Source: an uncultured Alphaproteobacteria bacterium (GTDB lineage Bacteria > Pseudomonadota > Alphaproteobacteria > Micropepsales > Micropepsaceae). From it: a stretch of 64,000 nt of DNA. A program made the position numbers and the translations under genes. Location: contig CADECX010000004.1 of the NCBI GenBank assembly GCA_902825865.1, positions 51,747-115,746 of the forward strand. Direction: 5' to 3'. Under the pieces are notes generated by a model. That model was not told the DNA's origin. It saw nothing but the letters and a program-made list of their open reading frames with translations, and ran no database searches. This document shows, in pieces, positions 25,026 to 33,465 of this stretch; within the stretch, counting starts at the first letter, position 1; each line of letters starts with the position of its first letter.

Positions 25026-26459
25026 TTAGGAGACGATCATGTCTTCGCGGTTCTTGAGGAACTGGAAGAACTCCACGCCCTCACGCAGACGCCGCACCAT
25101 CATATCGCGCGAGGTCAGCATCTCTTTCACGATCTCCATGATCTTGGAGGGGCGGAAATAGAACTTCTTGTAGAAGTCCTCGACCGACTCGAAAATTTCG
25201 GTGTGGCCCAGGTGCGGATAGTTCAACGGGGCAATTTGTGTGCCGTCGTCGGTCAACAGATCGACATCGCTGGCGAACCAGCCGTTTTCCTTGGCCTGCT
25301 TGTAGAGGAAGGTGCCGGGATAGGGCGCCGCCAGCGACACCTGGATGGTGTGCGGATTGACTTCCTTGGCGAAGCGCAGCGTCTCCTGAATGGTTTCGCG
25401 GGTCTCGCCCGGCAGTCCCAGAATGAAGGTGCCGTGCACCACGATGCCCAGTTCGCGGCAGTCGCGGGAAAAGCGCTTGGCGACGTCGACCAACAGGCCC
25501 TTCTTGATATTGTGCAGGATCTGCTGGTTGCCGGACTCATAGCCGACCAGCAGCAGGCGAAGACCGTTGGCCTTCATCACTTCCAGTGTCTTGCGCGGAA
25601 CATTGGCCTTGGCGTTGCACGACCACACCACATTCAGCGGGCCCAGCGCCTTGGCCAGTTCTTCCACCCGGTCGTGATTGTCGGTCAACGTGTCATCGTC
25701 GAAGAAGATTTCCCGCACTTCCGGAAAATTCTCTTTCACATACTTCACGTCCTGCACCACCCGGTCGATGGACATGAAGCGGTACTTGTGCCCGCCGATG
25801 GTCTGCGGCCAGAGGCAGAAGGTGCAGCGCGATTTGCAGCCGCGCCCGGTGTACCAGGACATATAGGGATGCAGCAGATAGCCGCCGAAATACTTCTTCA
25901 CGTCGAGCTGCTTGTAGAACGGCAGCACCGAGGGCAGCTTGTCCATATCGACCAGGATTTCGCGCTCGGGATTGGAGACGATCTGACCCGAGGCATCGCG
26001 ATAGGTCAGGCCCTTGATGGTGGACCAGTCCGCGCCGCTCGCCAGTTCCTGAATGGTGAAGTCGTATTCATTTCGGGCGACGAAATCGAGCTCCGGGCAA
26101 GCCTGCATGCTCTCCATCGGCTCGACCGCCACCTTGGCGCCGATGAAACCGATCTTGGCGGTGGGATTGATCGCGCGCACCAGACCGGCGGTCCTGACGT
26201 CGGACTTGAAGCTGGGCGTGGAGGTATGAATGACGATCAGTTCGTGCGCCTTCACATCCTCCTCAATGTCCTTGAAGGAGAGATTGTGAGGCGGGGCATC
26301 GATCAGGCGCGAGCCGGGCACCATGGCCGCGGCCTGGGCCAGCCAGGTGGGGAACCAGAAGCTCTTCACTTCCCGCTTCATCTGATAGCGGGCGCCGGCG
26401 CCGCCGTCATAGCCGTCAAAGGACGGGGCTTGGAGGAAAAGGGACTTCATCATCGTCAT
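25026..26459 (-). CDS. hpnJ: Radical SAM enzyme HpnJ (BHT cyclitol ether formation)
   Basis: 477 residues. B12-binding-like N-terminal domain (about 40-150) followed by a radical SAM core with Cys208, Cys212 and Cys215 in GRGCKSRCTFC, then FFDDDTLTDNHDRVEEL and GTFILGLPGETRETI. HpnJ converts BHT glucosamine into BHT cyclitol ether. Three near N-terminal Met codons exist; the ATG at 26453 sits 7 bases after GAGG and may be the true start rather than 26459. Second gene of the operon. Confidence 0.94.
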   Translation of the reverse strand: MTMMKSLFLQAPSFDGYDGGAGARYQMKREVKSFWFPTWLAQAAAMVPGSRLIDAPPHNLSFKDIEEDVKAHELIVIHTSTPSFKSDVRTAGLVRAINPTAKIGFIGAKVAVEPMESMQACPELDFVARNEYDFTIQELASGADWSTIKGLTYRDASGQIVSNPEREILVDMDKLPSVLPFYKQLDVKKYFGGYLLHPYMSWYTGRGCKSRCTFCLWPQTIGGHKYRFMSIDRVVQDVKYVKENFPEVREIFFDDDTLTDNHDRVEELAKALGPLNVVWSCNAKANVPRKTLEVMKANGLRLLLVGYESGNQQILHNIKKGLLVDVAKRFSRDCRELGIVVHGTFILGLPGETRETIQETLRFAKEVNPHTIQVSLAAPYPGTFLYKQAKENGWFASDVDLLTDDGTQIAPLNYPHLGHTEIFESVEDFYKKFYFRPSKIMEIVKEMLTSRDMMVRRLREGVEFFQFLKNREDMIVS

Positions 26460-26499
26460 ACCTCAAGGTACCGGGAATCGAAGGGAACTTTCAGGCCCT

Positions 26500-27657
26500 T
26501 CAGACCTGGGACATCGCGCCGGAAGGCTCTACCGCAAAGTGCGTCCCGCGCCAATGCACGGTTTCGCCAAACAGCGAAACCAGGAATACGGCAAAACTTA
26601 ACAGGTCGCGCAGGGGCAGCAGCCAAGTGGGTCCGGCATAAGTGCCGAAATGCCCGTCGATCCGGCTTTTCAGGACCAGGCGGGCCGCCAGCGCCACGGC
26701 CAAAATACCCAAGCTGGCGGGGTTAAAACCCAGGAAGACCGCCGCCATCAGGGCAAAGGCAAAGCCATGGGTCACGAAGCTGCCCACATGCCCGGCGGGG
26801 TTCACCAGCCGGATGGTGCGGGTCCAGCGCAATTCATGGCGGAACAGATCCCGCGCGCTGTTTTCGGCCGCGGTATGCGCGACGCCCATGGCGGGAATGG
26901 CCAGGGTATAGCCCTTGCTGCGGACGGCGCGGCCCATTTCATAGTCATCGGCCAGCTGATCGGCGAAAGCGGCAAAGCCGCCGACCTCGTCCAAGGTCTG
27001 GCGCTTGAGCGCGATGGTGGAGCCGAAACAAGGCGCGGCCAGGCCCAGCGAGGTGCCCAGAACCGCATTGGGCAGGAAGGTATAGGAGGTGCTCATGGCG
27101 GCGAGCGCCGACCAGAGCTTATGACCGTCATTGGCCGGTTCGCCGGTATAAAGGCAGGTGACGATCCCCACACCCGGACGCGCCAGCGCGGCGGTGACTT
27201 GAGACAGCCATTTGGGGCCCACCGCAATATCGCTGTCCGACAGGACCAGCGTGTCGTGGCGCGCCGCCGGCAGCATGTTGATCAGGTTGGACACTTTGGC
27301 GTTGGCGCCATAGAGCGCGGCATCGATCACAATGGCGGTGTCGCTATGGGGATATTTGGCTTGCAGCGCCCGCACCACTTCAATCGCGGGATCGCGCTCG
27401 TCATGCACGCCGAAAAGGATCTGCACCGCACCGTCATAATTCTGGGCGAAAAAGGTTTCGAGATTGCGCGACAGGTCCGGCTCGCCCTGATGCAGCGGCT
27501 TGAGGATGGTCACCGCCGGGCTGTGATGCGCCGGCCCTTGCGGGGTCTGCATGAATCGGCCCACCAGCAAGGCGGCCAAAAGCGTGTAGGCCGTGCCGAC
27601 AAGCGCGATGGCCGCCAAGCCCCAGCCGGTATACTCAAGAAACAAAACCATGCTCAC
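26500..27657 (-). CDS. hpnI: Hopanoid-associated glycosyltransferase HpnI
   Basis: 385 residues. N-terminal membrane helix, GT-A family 2 domain (AVTILKPLHQGEPDL, TLVLSDSDIAVGPKWL, QLADDYEMGRAVRSKG, and the RHELRWTRTIR acceptor motif), then three C-terminal helices; ceramide-glucosyltransferase-like. It transfers N-acetylglucosamine to bacteriohopanetetrol. The start is a GTG at 27657, 11 bases after a GGGG-rich site; an ATG two codons later (27651) is the alternative. First gene of a minus-strand operon that runs to hpnG. Confidence 0.93.
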   Translation of the reverse strand: MSMVLFLEYTGWGLAAIALVGTAYTLLAALLVGRFMQTPQGPAHHSPAVTILKPLHQGEPDLSRNLETFFAQNYDGAVQILFGVHDERDPAIEVVRALQAKYPHSDTAIVIDAALYGANAKVSNLINMLPAARHDTLVLSDSDIAVGPKWLSQVTAALARPGVGIVTCLYTGEPANDGHKLWSALAAMSTSYTFLPNAVLGTSLGLAAPCFGSTIALKRQTLDEVGGFAAFADQLADDYEMGRAVRSKGYTLAIPAMGVAHTAAENSARDLFRHELRWTRTIRLVNPAGHVGSFVTHGFAFALMAAVFLGFNPASLGILAVALAARLVLKSRIDGHFGTYAGPTWLLPLRDLLSFAVFLVSLFGETVHWRGTHFAVEPSGAMSQV

Positions 27658-27852
27658 GTTCTAAAACGCCCCTGCCCCAGATACTTATTAGATCATCGTT
27701 ATTCGAGGGGGGAAGACGCGTTTGGTGACATTTTGCGACAATTAGAAATTTATCCCGTGCTTTTTTAAGTACTTGAAATAAATTGATAAATTGTAACTCC
27801 CGCAGTTTTTACGCCTGACAGGCCGGTTTTGCTGGCCTATAGGGTGGTGGCA
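27658..27852. promoter_or_regulatory. AT-rich divergent promoter region, hpnI / TPR-oxygenase
   Basis: 195 bases between divergent starts, clearly more AT-rich than its surroundings (27725-27800). It must drive the hpn operon leftwards and the TPR gene rightwards. A hairpin at 27820-27838 (AGGCCGG/CTGGCCT with one G-T pair) lies directly before the AGGG ribosome site of the TPR gene. No clear -35/-10 pair could be assigned. Confidence 0.5.
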
Positions 27853-29673
27853 ATGGTCACGCTCCAAGCCACCCCGGCCCTCCAGCAATCCCTGTTTTTG
27901 GCCAACCAAATGTTGCGGGCGGGCGATCCGGACGCCGCCGATCGGACGATCGCCCCCCTGCTGGAACGCTTCCCCGCCGACCCCAAGCTGCTGCATCTGG
28001 CCGGACTGATTCGGATGCACCAGCAGCGTCATCAAGAGGCCGCCGATTTTTTTGCCGGCGCCCGGGCCGCCGAACCGCGCGAGGCCGTGCTGGCCTTCAG
28101 CCACGGCACTGCCCTGCGCTGGCTGGAACAGCACGGCCAGGCGGCCGCGGCTTTCCGGGACGCCACCCAGCTCAAGCCCGACTATGCCGAAGCCTATTAT
28201 GAGGCCGGCACCATCCTGCAGCAGCTGGGCGATTCACAGGAAGCCGAGGCGGTGTTCCGCCAATGGTTGAATGCGATGCCGGGCCATGCCCGTGGCCAGC
28301 TGGCCCTGGCCGATCTGCTGCTCACGATCCGGCGGGCGCAGGAAGCCGAAAATCTTCTGCGCCAGGTATTGCAACAGCCCATTCCCGAACAGATGCGCGG
28401 CATCGCGCACAAAAGTCTCGGCCAGGCCCTGTATCAACAAAACAGGCACCAGGAAGCGTTGGAGAATTACGAAAAATCCGCAGCCCTGAATCCGGAGCCC
28501 GCCACCGACGCGGTCCGTGTCGACCTGCTGCAAAGACTCAAGCGCTATCAGGAAGCGGCCGCATTGAGCACCAGCCTGATTGCCCGCGATCCCGGCAATC
28601 GGCAATGGCATCACTTTCACAATGACCTGATGTACCGGCTGGGTAGCGAGGATTATCTGAAATCCTTCGACCGCGCGCCCAAGACGGTGGAGCTGCTCTT
28701 GTGCAAGGCCGATTTCCTCGGCCACCAGAAACGGGCCGAGGAGGCCAATGAAGTCTTTCGTGAAGTCCTCAAGCTGGAGCCGGACAATCGGTTGGCGGCC
28801 GCCGGCCTGGGCAACACGCTGAATTTGATGAAGCGGCACGCCGAGGCGCATCAAATCCTCGAGGATCTTCTGATCAGGCATGGCGACGATGCCGACCTGC
28901 TGTCTTGCACGGCGGAAGCGGCCATCGCGGCCGGCGATCCGATGCGCGCGGCGGCCCTTTGCGAGCGAGGCGTGGCGCTGGCCCCGCACGATCAGGTGAG
29001 CTTGGCGATTTTGGGAACCGCCTGGCGTTTGCTGGGCGATGAACGGGATGAAGCGCTGAACGGCTATGACTCGCTGATCCGGATTTACGATCTCGATCCG
29101 CCGGAAGGCTTTTCCGGCATGGAAAGCTTCAACGCGGAACTCAATGCCTATCTCGACCGGATACATCCCGAGACAAGAGAGTATCTCGCGCAATCCTTGC
29201 GCAACGGCACCCAGACGCCGGACAGACTGTTTGGCTCAGGGCACGATCTGGTCGAACGGCTTCAGCTGCGCATCCGCGAAGCCATCGCCCGTTATATCGC
29301 CGACATGAAGCCGGACGAGAAACATCCTCTGCTGTCGCGCCGGGCGCGGGCTTTCGACTATACCGGCTCCTGGTCGTCGCGGCTGCGTGATTGCGGATTT
29401 CACACCAACCATGTCCATCCCGAAGGATGGATCAGTTCCTGCTATTACGTCGCCTTGCCGCCCGCGGTCGAAGACGCGCAAGGCCGCCAGGGCTGGATCA
29501 AGTTCGGCGAACCGGCTTTGGATGTGACTCTGAAAGACCCCATCCGTCGCGCCATCCAGCCGCAGCCGGGACGGCTGGTGCTGTTCCCGTCTTACATGTG
29601 GCACGGCACCATTCCATTCCGCGATGCCCATCCGCGGACGACGATTGCCTTTGACGTGGTGCCAAAGGATTAA
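27853..29673 (+). CDS. TPR protein with C-terminal 2OG-Fe(II) oxygenase domain
   Basis: 606 residues from ATG 27853, which follows AGGG after 8 bases (a TTG at 27829 extends the frame). Residues 1-400 are tetratricopeptide repeats (for example YAEAYYEAGTILQQLGDSQEAEAVFRQWL). The C-terminal 200 residues look like the putative 2OG-Fe(II) oxygenase family: HVHPEGWISSCYYVALP with His520 and His522, WHG with His584, and Arg595 in RTTIAFD as the likely 2-oxoglutarate contact. Such fusions are predicted protein or peptide hydroxylases, often near glycan genes. Divergent from hpnI; its last 4 bases overlap the end of the converging MetA-like gene. Confidence 0.82.
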   Translation: MVTLQATPALQQSLFLANQMLRAGDPDAADRTIAPLLERFPADPKLLHLAGLIRMHQQRHQEAADFFAGARAAEPREAVLAFSHGTALRWLEQHGQAAAAFRDATQLKPDYAEAYYEAGTILQQLGDSQEAEAVFRQWLNAMPGHARGQLALADLLLTIRRAQEAENLLRQVLQQPIPEQMRGIAHKSLGQALYQQNRHQEALENYEKSAALNPEPATDAVRVDLLQRLKRYQEAAALSTSLIARDPGNRQWHHFHNDLMYRLGSEDYLKSFDRAPKTVELLLCKADFLGHQKRAEEANEVFREVLKLEPDNRLAAAGLGNTLNLMKRHAEAHQILEDLLIRHGDDADLLSCTAEAAIAAGDPMRAAALCERGVALAPHDQVSLAILGTAWRLLGDERDEALNGYDSLIRIYDLDPPEGFSGMESFNAELNAYLDRIHPETREYLAQSLRNGTQTPDRLFGSGHDLVERLQLRIREAIARYIADMKPDEKHPLLSRRARAFDYTGSWSSRLRDCGFHTNHVHPEGWISSCYYVALPPAVEDAQGRQGWIKFGEPALDVTLKDPIRRAIQPQPGRLVLFPSYMWHGTIPFRDAHPRTTIAFDVVPKD

Positions 29674-30659
29674 GCGCGACGTCTTGTGTGCACGGTTTTC
29701 GAGGTGGCGCGGCGGGCCTTGGCGGCCGCCACCAGCTGCAGCCAGTTGCCGATCAGACGCACCGCGCTGCTTCGCCAGAGCTGACGCGGCAAGGCGCTCA
29801 GCACCACGTCCTGATACTGGCTGAAGTCGACCTTCACGCCGATTTCGGTCAGCAGATTTTCGGTGGCGCGGTCAAAATAATGCTCCGGGATTTGGGGCCG
29901 CTGCGCCGTTTCTCCCTTTAGAAAGCGCGCCATATCGCTCAGATAGTCCCGCCCCAAAGTGGTGGGGTCATATTCCGGGTGCCCTTGCAGAAAAACAAAC
30001 TGGCTGGAACCGGGCAGCTCGCGGGTGAAGATGTCGGCCTGGCCGTCGCCATCGCCCTGGTCCACGAGCCGCGCCAATACACGATAGCCCTTGGCCGCCA
30101 GATCGTCCCCGGAAATATCGCAGCTGCGCGAATGCGGCACCGGCACGGTGGGTTCGGCATTGAAGAACAAAGGATCGTCCTCGACCCGGCGGCTGTCGTA
30201 AACGCCGGTCAGTTTACGCACCAGCGGCCGGCCCGCGATGCCGTCCAGATGCAGCACGGCGGCCTGGGCCGCGAAGCCCGAGAAAAGCGCGGAAAGCGTG
30301 GCTGTCTGGGCCCAGTCGATCAGTTGGGTGAGTTCCGCCCAATAAGGTTCCTGACGCGGGTCCGCGCCAGCCGGCGCGGCGCCGGAAAAGATCAAGGCAT
30401 CGATATCGGCAGCTTCGAGAAAGGCGGCATCGTCATAGAATCCGGCCATCCGGCCGCGCGTTTCCGCACTGCGCGGCATGGAGCGCAGGGAAAAAAGGCG
30501 AAGGCGCACGTCCAGCGGCCCCGCCGCGTCCTTAAGCAGGCGGGCGAACTGCAGCTCGGTGGTGCGCAGCATCGCATCGGGCATGTTGTTGACCAGACCG
30601 ATCTGAATGGCAGTGCGGTTGTGGCCGCTGCCCAGCAGGAACTGCTCGACCCGGCTCAT
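29670..30659 (-). CDS. MetA-like (homoserine O-acyltransferase family) protein lacking the catalytic Cys
   Basis: 329 residues from ATG 30659 (GGCAGG 7 bases upstream; a GTG at 30674 is also in frame). Clear MetA family blocks: IQIGLVNNMPDAML, ELQFARLL, DALIFSGAAPAG, YWAELTQLIDWAQ, and FVFLQGHPEYD with His227 and Glu229 of the catalytic triad. The position of the nucleophilic Cys (CWxxQA in MetA) is SGFAAQA here, with Gly128 in its place. It is therefore unlikely to be an ordinary homoserine succinyl- or acetyltransferase. It may be a pseudoenzyme, or act on another substrate by another mechanism. No SAM riboswitch was seen upstream. Confidence 0.8.
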   Translation of the reverse strand: MSRVEQFLLGSGHNRTAIQIGLVNNMPDAMLRTTELQFARLLKDAAGPLDVRLRLFSLRSMPRSAETRGRMAGFYDDAAFLEAADIDALIFSGAAPAGADPRQEPYWAELTQLIDWAQTATLSALFSGFAAQAAVLHLDGIAGRPLVRKLTGVYDSRRVEDDPLFFNAEPTVPVPHSRSCDISGDDLAAKGYRVLARLVDQGDGDGQADIFTRELPGSSQFVFLQGHPEYDPTTLGRDYLSDMARFLKGETAQRPQIPEHYFDRATENLLTEIGVKVDFSQYQDVVLSALPRQLWRSSAVRLIGNWLQLVAAAKARRATSKTVHTRRRA

Positions 30660-30906
30660 CGGGCCGCCTGCCACAAGTTGTGCACTTCAAACATCTCGTC
30701 GCGCATCGAACGCCTTGAATTTGCGAAGCGTGCCAATCCTAGAGACCCCGGGATTAACAGTTTCTCGGCGCAATACATGACCCAAACCGGGGGCGCGTTA
30801 ACCGTTCCCGGATGCAAATCGCCGCGTTTTGCGCAGCCGGAGCGCGTTAACAATGCGCTAATGGCAAAGAGCGCATAAAGCTCTGGGGCTTTTTTGCGAC
30901 TGCCGT

Positions 30907-31734
30907 GTGAGTATCGATCCCCTAGCCAGCCGTGTCCGCTGCCGCCCGATCCAAGAAAGTGATCTGGATGGTCTCGCCGATCTTTTGACGCGCGGCTTCC
31001 CACGCTCCAACCGCGATCACTGGATGCGCGGCTTCGCCCGCTGGAAAACACTTCCGGTGATCGAAGAGTTGCCGCGCTACGGCTATCTGCTGGAAGGCCG
31101 CTTGGGCCCGGTGGGCGCGGCCTTGCTGATTTCCTCAAAACGCGGCGGGAAAATCCTGTCCAACCTGTCGAGCTGTTATGTCGATCCGCAATGGAGTGGT
31201 CAGGCGGGCCAATTGCTCTCGGCGGCAACCAAGATCAAACACGTCACCTATCTCGATGCCTCACCGTCCCCGAACAACTGGCGTGCGCTGCTGGCGCAAG
31301 GCTTCACGCCCTACAATTTCGGCCGCAGCGCCGTTTTCGCCTGGCCCGGACGGGGCACGGTCAGCGAGACTATTCCCGACAGCCTGGCCGAGGCACAATT
31401 GCTGCGCGATCACCGCGACATGGGCTGGATCAGCCTGGTGGTGGAGAAGGACGGAATTGTATCGCCCTTCGTGCTCAAGCCCTATCGCCTGGACAAACCC
31501 CCGGTCGAGGTGATGGAGGTCATGTTCTGCCACGGCGCCGAGGATCTGCGCCGCTGCGCCCCCGCTTTGGCGCGATATTTCCTGCCCCGCGGCTCCTTGG
31601 GCTTTCTGATTGACGGTGACATGGAAACGCGGCTGTCGCATTATGAGGAAGGCAGGGAGCCGCGCTACTTCAAGGGACCGTACCGTCCCGTTCTCGGTGA
31701 CCTTGCCTATACCGAGAAAGCCGTTTTTGGATGA
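30907..31734 (+). CDS. GNAT-fold acyltransferase-like protein
   Basis: 275 residues, starting at GTG 30907. The N-terminal part (CRPIQESDLDGLADLLTRGF, then GYLLEGRLGPVGAALLIS) looks like an acyl-CoA N-acyltransferase, and the rest has further GNAT-like strands (LDASPSPNNWRALLAQGFTPYNFG). No signal peptide or membrane segment. I do not recognise a specific family. It overlaps the next gene by 4 bases (31731-31734), so the two proteins are likely made together and may act in one pathway. Confidence 0.7.
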   Translation: MSIDPLASRVRCRPIQESDLDGLADLLTRGFPRSNRDHWMRGFARWKTLPVIEELPRYGYLLEGRLGPVGAALLISSKRGGKILSNLSSCYVDPQWSGQAGQLLSAATKIKHVTYLDASPSPNNWRALLAQGFTPYNFGRSAVFAWPGRGTVSETIPDSLAEAQLLRDHRDMGWISLVVEKDGIVSPFVLKPYRLDKPPVEVMEVMFCHGAEDLRRCAPALARYFLPRGSLGFLIDGDMETRLSHYEEGREPRYFKGPYRPVLGDLAYTEKAVFG

Positions 31735-33407
31735 ACATTCATACCGAAGGCTCCACCCGCACCGTTGCACAGGTGCTGGTGGACCAGCTGCGCATCCAGG
31801 GTGTCAGCCGCATCTTCTGCGTTCCCGGCGAATCCTATCTGCCGGTGCTGGATGCGCTGCATGACAGCGGCATCGCCATAACCGTATGCCGCAACGAGGG
31901 CGGCGCCTCGATGATGGCGGAAGCCTGGGGCAAGCAAACGGGACGGCCCGGCATCTGTTTTGTCACCCGTGGCCCCGGCGCCACCAATGCTTCCGGCGGC
32001 GTCCATATCGCCCAGCAGGATTCCACCCCCATGATCCTGTTTGTGGGACAGGTGGAGCGGGAAAATCGCGGCCGCGACGCCTTTCAGGAAATGGATTACC
32101 GCGCCTTCTTCGGCGGCTTGGCCAAATGGGTTGCGGAAGTGAACGAACCCGAACGCATGGGCGAGATGGTGGGCCGCGCCTTCGCCACCGCCATGGCGGG
32201 CCGCCAGGGCCCGGTGGTTCTGTCGTTGCCGCATGATGTCTTGCCTCTGCCCTCGACCTCGCCCGATGCGCCGTTCGTGGAAACATTGGAAACCGCGCCC
32301 GACGATGCCCAGATGACCAAGTTTGAAGAATTGCTGGCCGCAAGCGAGCGACCCATGCTGATCCTGGGCGGCGGGCGCTGGAGTCAAACAGCCTTGGCCA
32401 GTGTGGCGGGCTTTGCCGAGCGCTTCGGCGTGCCGGTCTGTACCTCGTTCCGGCGCGCCCATCTGTTTGATCCTTTGCATCCCAACTATGCCGGTGATCT
32501 GGGGCTGGGCGCCAATCCCAAACTTGTGGCGCGCGTGAAGGCGAGCGATCTGGTGATCGCCGCGGGGGCGCGGCTCAGCGAACTCACGTCCCAGGGCTAC
32601 ACCTTGTTCGACATTCCGATGCCCCGGATGAAAATGGTGCATGCCTATCCCGGCGCCGAAGAGATCGGACGCGTCTATCGCCCGCATCTGGGCATCCATG
32701 CCGCGCCCCAGGCCTTCGCCGCCGCACTGAGCAAGCTTGAGCCCCACCGCGCACCCCGCGATGTCGGCGCCGCGCACCAGGAATATCTGGAATGGTCTGA
32801 GCAGGCCCTGCCCCAGCCGGGCGCGGTCAATTTGTCTCAGATCATGATCTGGCTGCGCGGGCATTTGCCGGCTGACGCCATCCTCTGCAACGGCGCCGGC
32901 AATTACTCGGGCTGGATCCACCGTTTCTACCGCTTTCGCCAGTTCGGGTCCCAGATGGCGACGATTTGCGGCTTTATGGGTTATGGCGTGCCCGCATCGG
33001 TGGCGATGAAAGCGCTTTATCCGCAGCGCAGCGTTTTGGCGATCAATGGCGACGGGGATTTCCTGATGAATGGCCAGGAATTCGCCACCGCCGTGCAATA
33101 CCGGCTGCCGATTATTGTCCTGGTGTTTGACAATGCCACTTTGGGCACGATCCGCATGCATCAGGAACGGGAATATCCCGGCAGAGTGAGTGGCACCGAT
33201 CTGATCAATCCCGATTTTGCCGCCATGGCCAGAAGCTTTGGCGGTTTCGGCGCGACCGTGGAGAAGACAGCGGACTTCGCGCCCGCCTTCTTGGCCGCCC
33301 AGGCAAGCGGCCTGCCCTCCATCATTCATGTGAAGTTTGACGCCGAAGGCATCACGCCGGTCACCACCATCTCGGCGATCCGGGATTCAGCGCGCAAGCG
33401 CGCTTAG
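31731..33407 (+). CDS. ThDP-dependent enzyme, acetolactate-synthase-like
   Basis: 558 residues in the three-domain order of acetolactate synthase and relatives: PYR domain (IFCVPGESYLPVLDAL, catalytic Glu56 in CRNEGGAS), central domain (PMLILGGGRW), and PP domain with the ThDP/Mg motif at Gly440-Asp441-Gly442 (INGDGDFLMNGQE through FDNATLG). There is no adjacent regulatory subunit (ilvN), so it is probably not the biosynthetic IlvB. Benzoylformate decarboxylase-like, sulfoacetaldehyde- or other 2-oxoacid-using activities remain possible. Coupled to the GNAT-like gene by a 4-base overlap. Confidence 0.88.
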   Translation: MNIHTEGSTRTVAQVLVDQLRIQGVSRIFCVPGESYLPVLDALHDSGIAITVCRNEGGASMMAEAWGKQTGRPGICFVTRGPGATNASGGVHIAQQDSTPMILFVGQVERENRGRDAFQEMDYRAFFGGLAKWVAEVNEPERMGEMVGRAFATAMAGRQGPVVLSLPHDVLPLPSTSPDAPFVETLETAPDDAQMTKFEELLAASERPMLILGGGRWSQTALASVAGFAERFGVPVCTSFRRAHLFDPLHPNYAGDLGLGANPKLVARVKASDLVIAAGARLSELTSQGYTLFDIPMPRMKMVHAYPGAEEIGRVYRPHLGIHAAPQAFAAALSKLEPHRAPRDVGAAHQEYLEWSEQALPQPGAVNLSQIMIWLRGHLPADAILCNGAGNYSGWIHRFYRFRQFGSQMATICGFMGYGVPASVAMKALYPQRSVLAINGDGDFLMNGQEFATAVQYRLPIIVLVFDNATLGTIRMHQEREYPGRVSGTDLINPDFAAMARSFGGFGATVEKTADFAPAFLAAQASGLPSIIHVKFDAEGITPVTTISAIRDSARKRA

Positions 33408-33465
33408 TTTTTTGGGTCGCACGGGCGACGGCTTCGCTACGCTCGCCTGCCCGATGCTCCCGGCT
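33408..33465. repeat. Small palindromic intergenic element / possible bidirectional terminator
   Basis: Between the converging ThDP gene and polysaccharide deacetylase. Imperfect hairpin from CGGGCGACGGC to GCTCGCCTGCCCG (about 33422-33453) with CGCTACGC at its tip (33435-33442), preceded by a T6 tract. The tip octamer is shared with the repeats at 9436, 58494 and 62201. Confidence 0.5.

Noticed and set aside
30660..30906. Possible SAM-II type riboswitch upstream of the MetA-like gene
   Set aside because: The start codon has a plain ribosome site and I could not find the pseudoknot pairing expected; the small AGAGC/GCTCT hairpin near 30869-30885 is too weak and is near the GNAT start instead.
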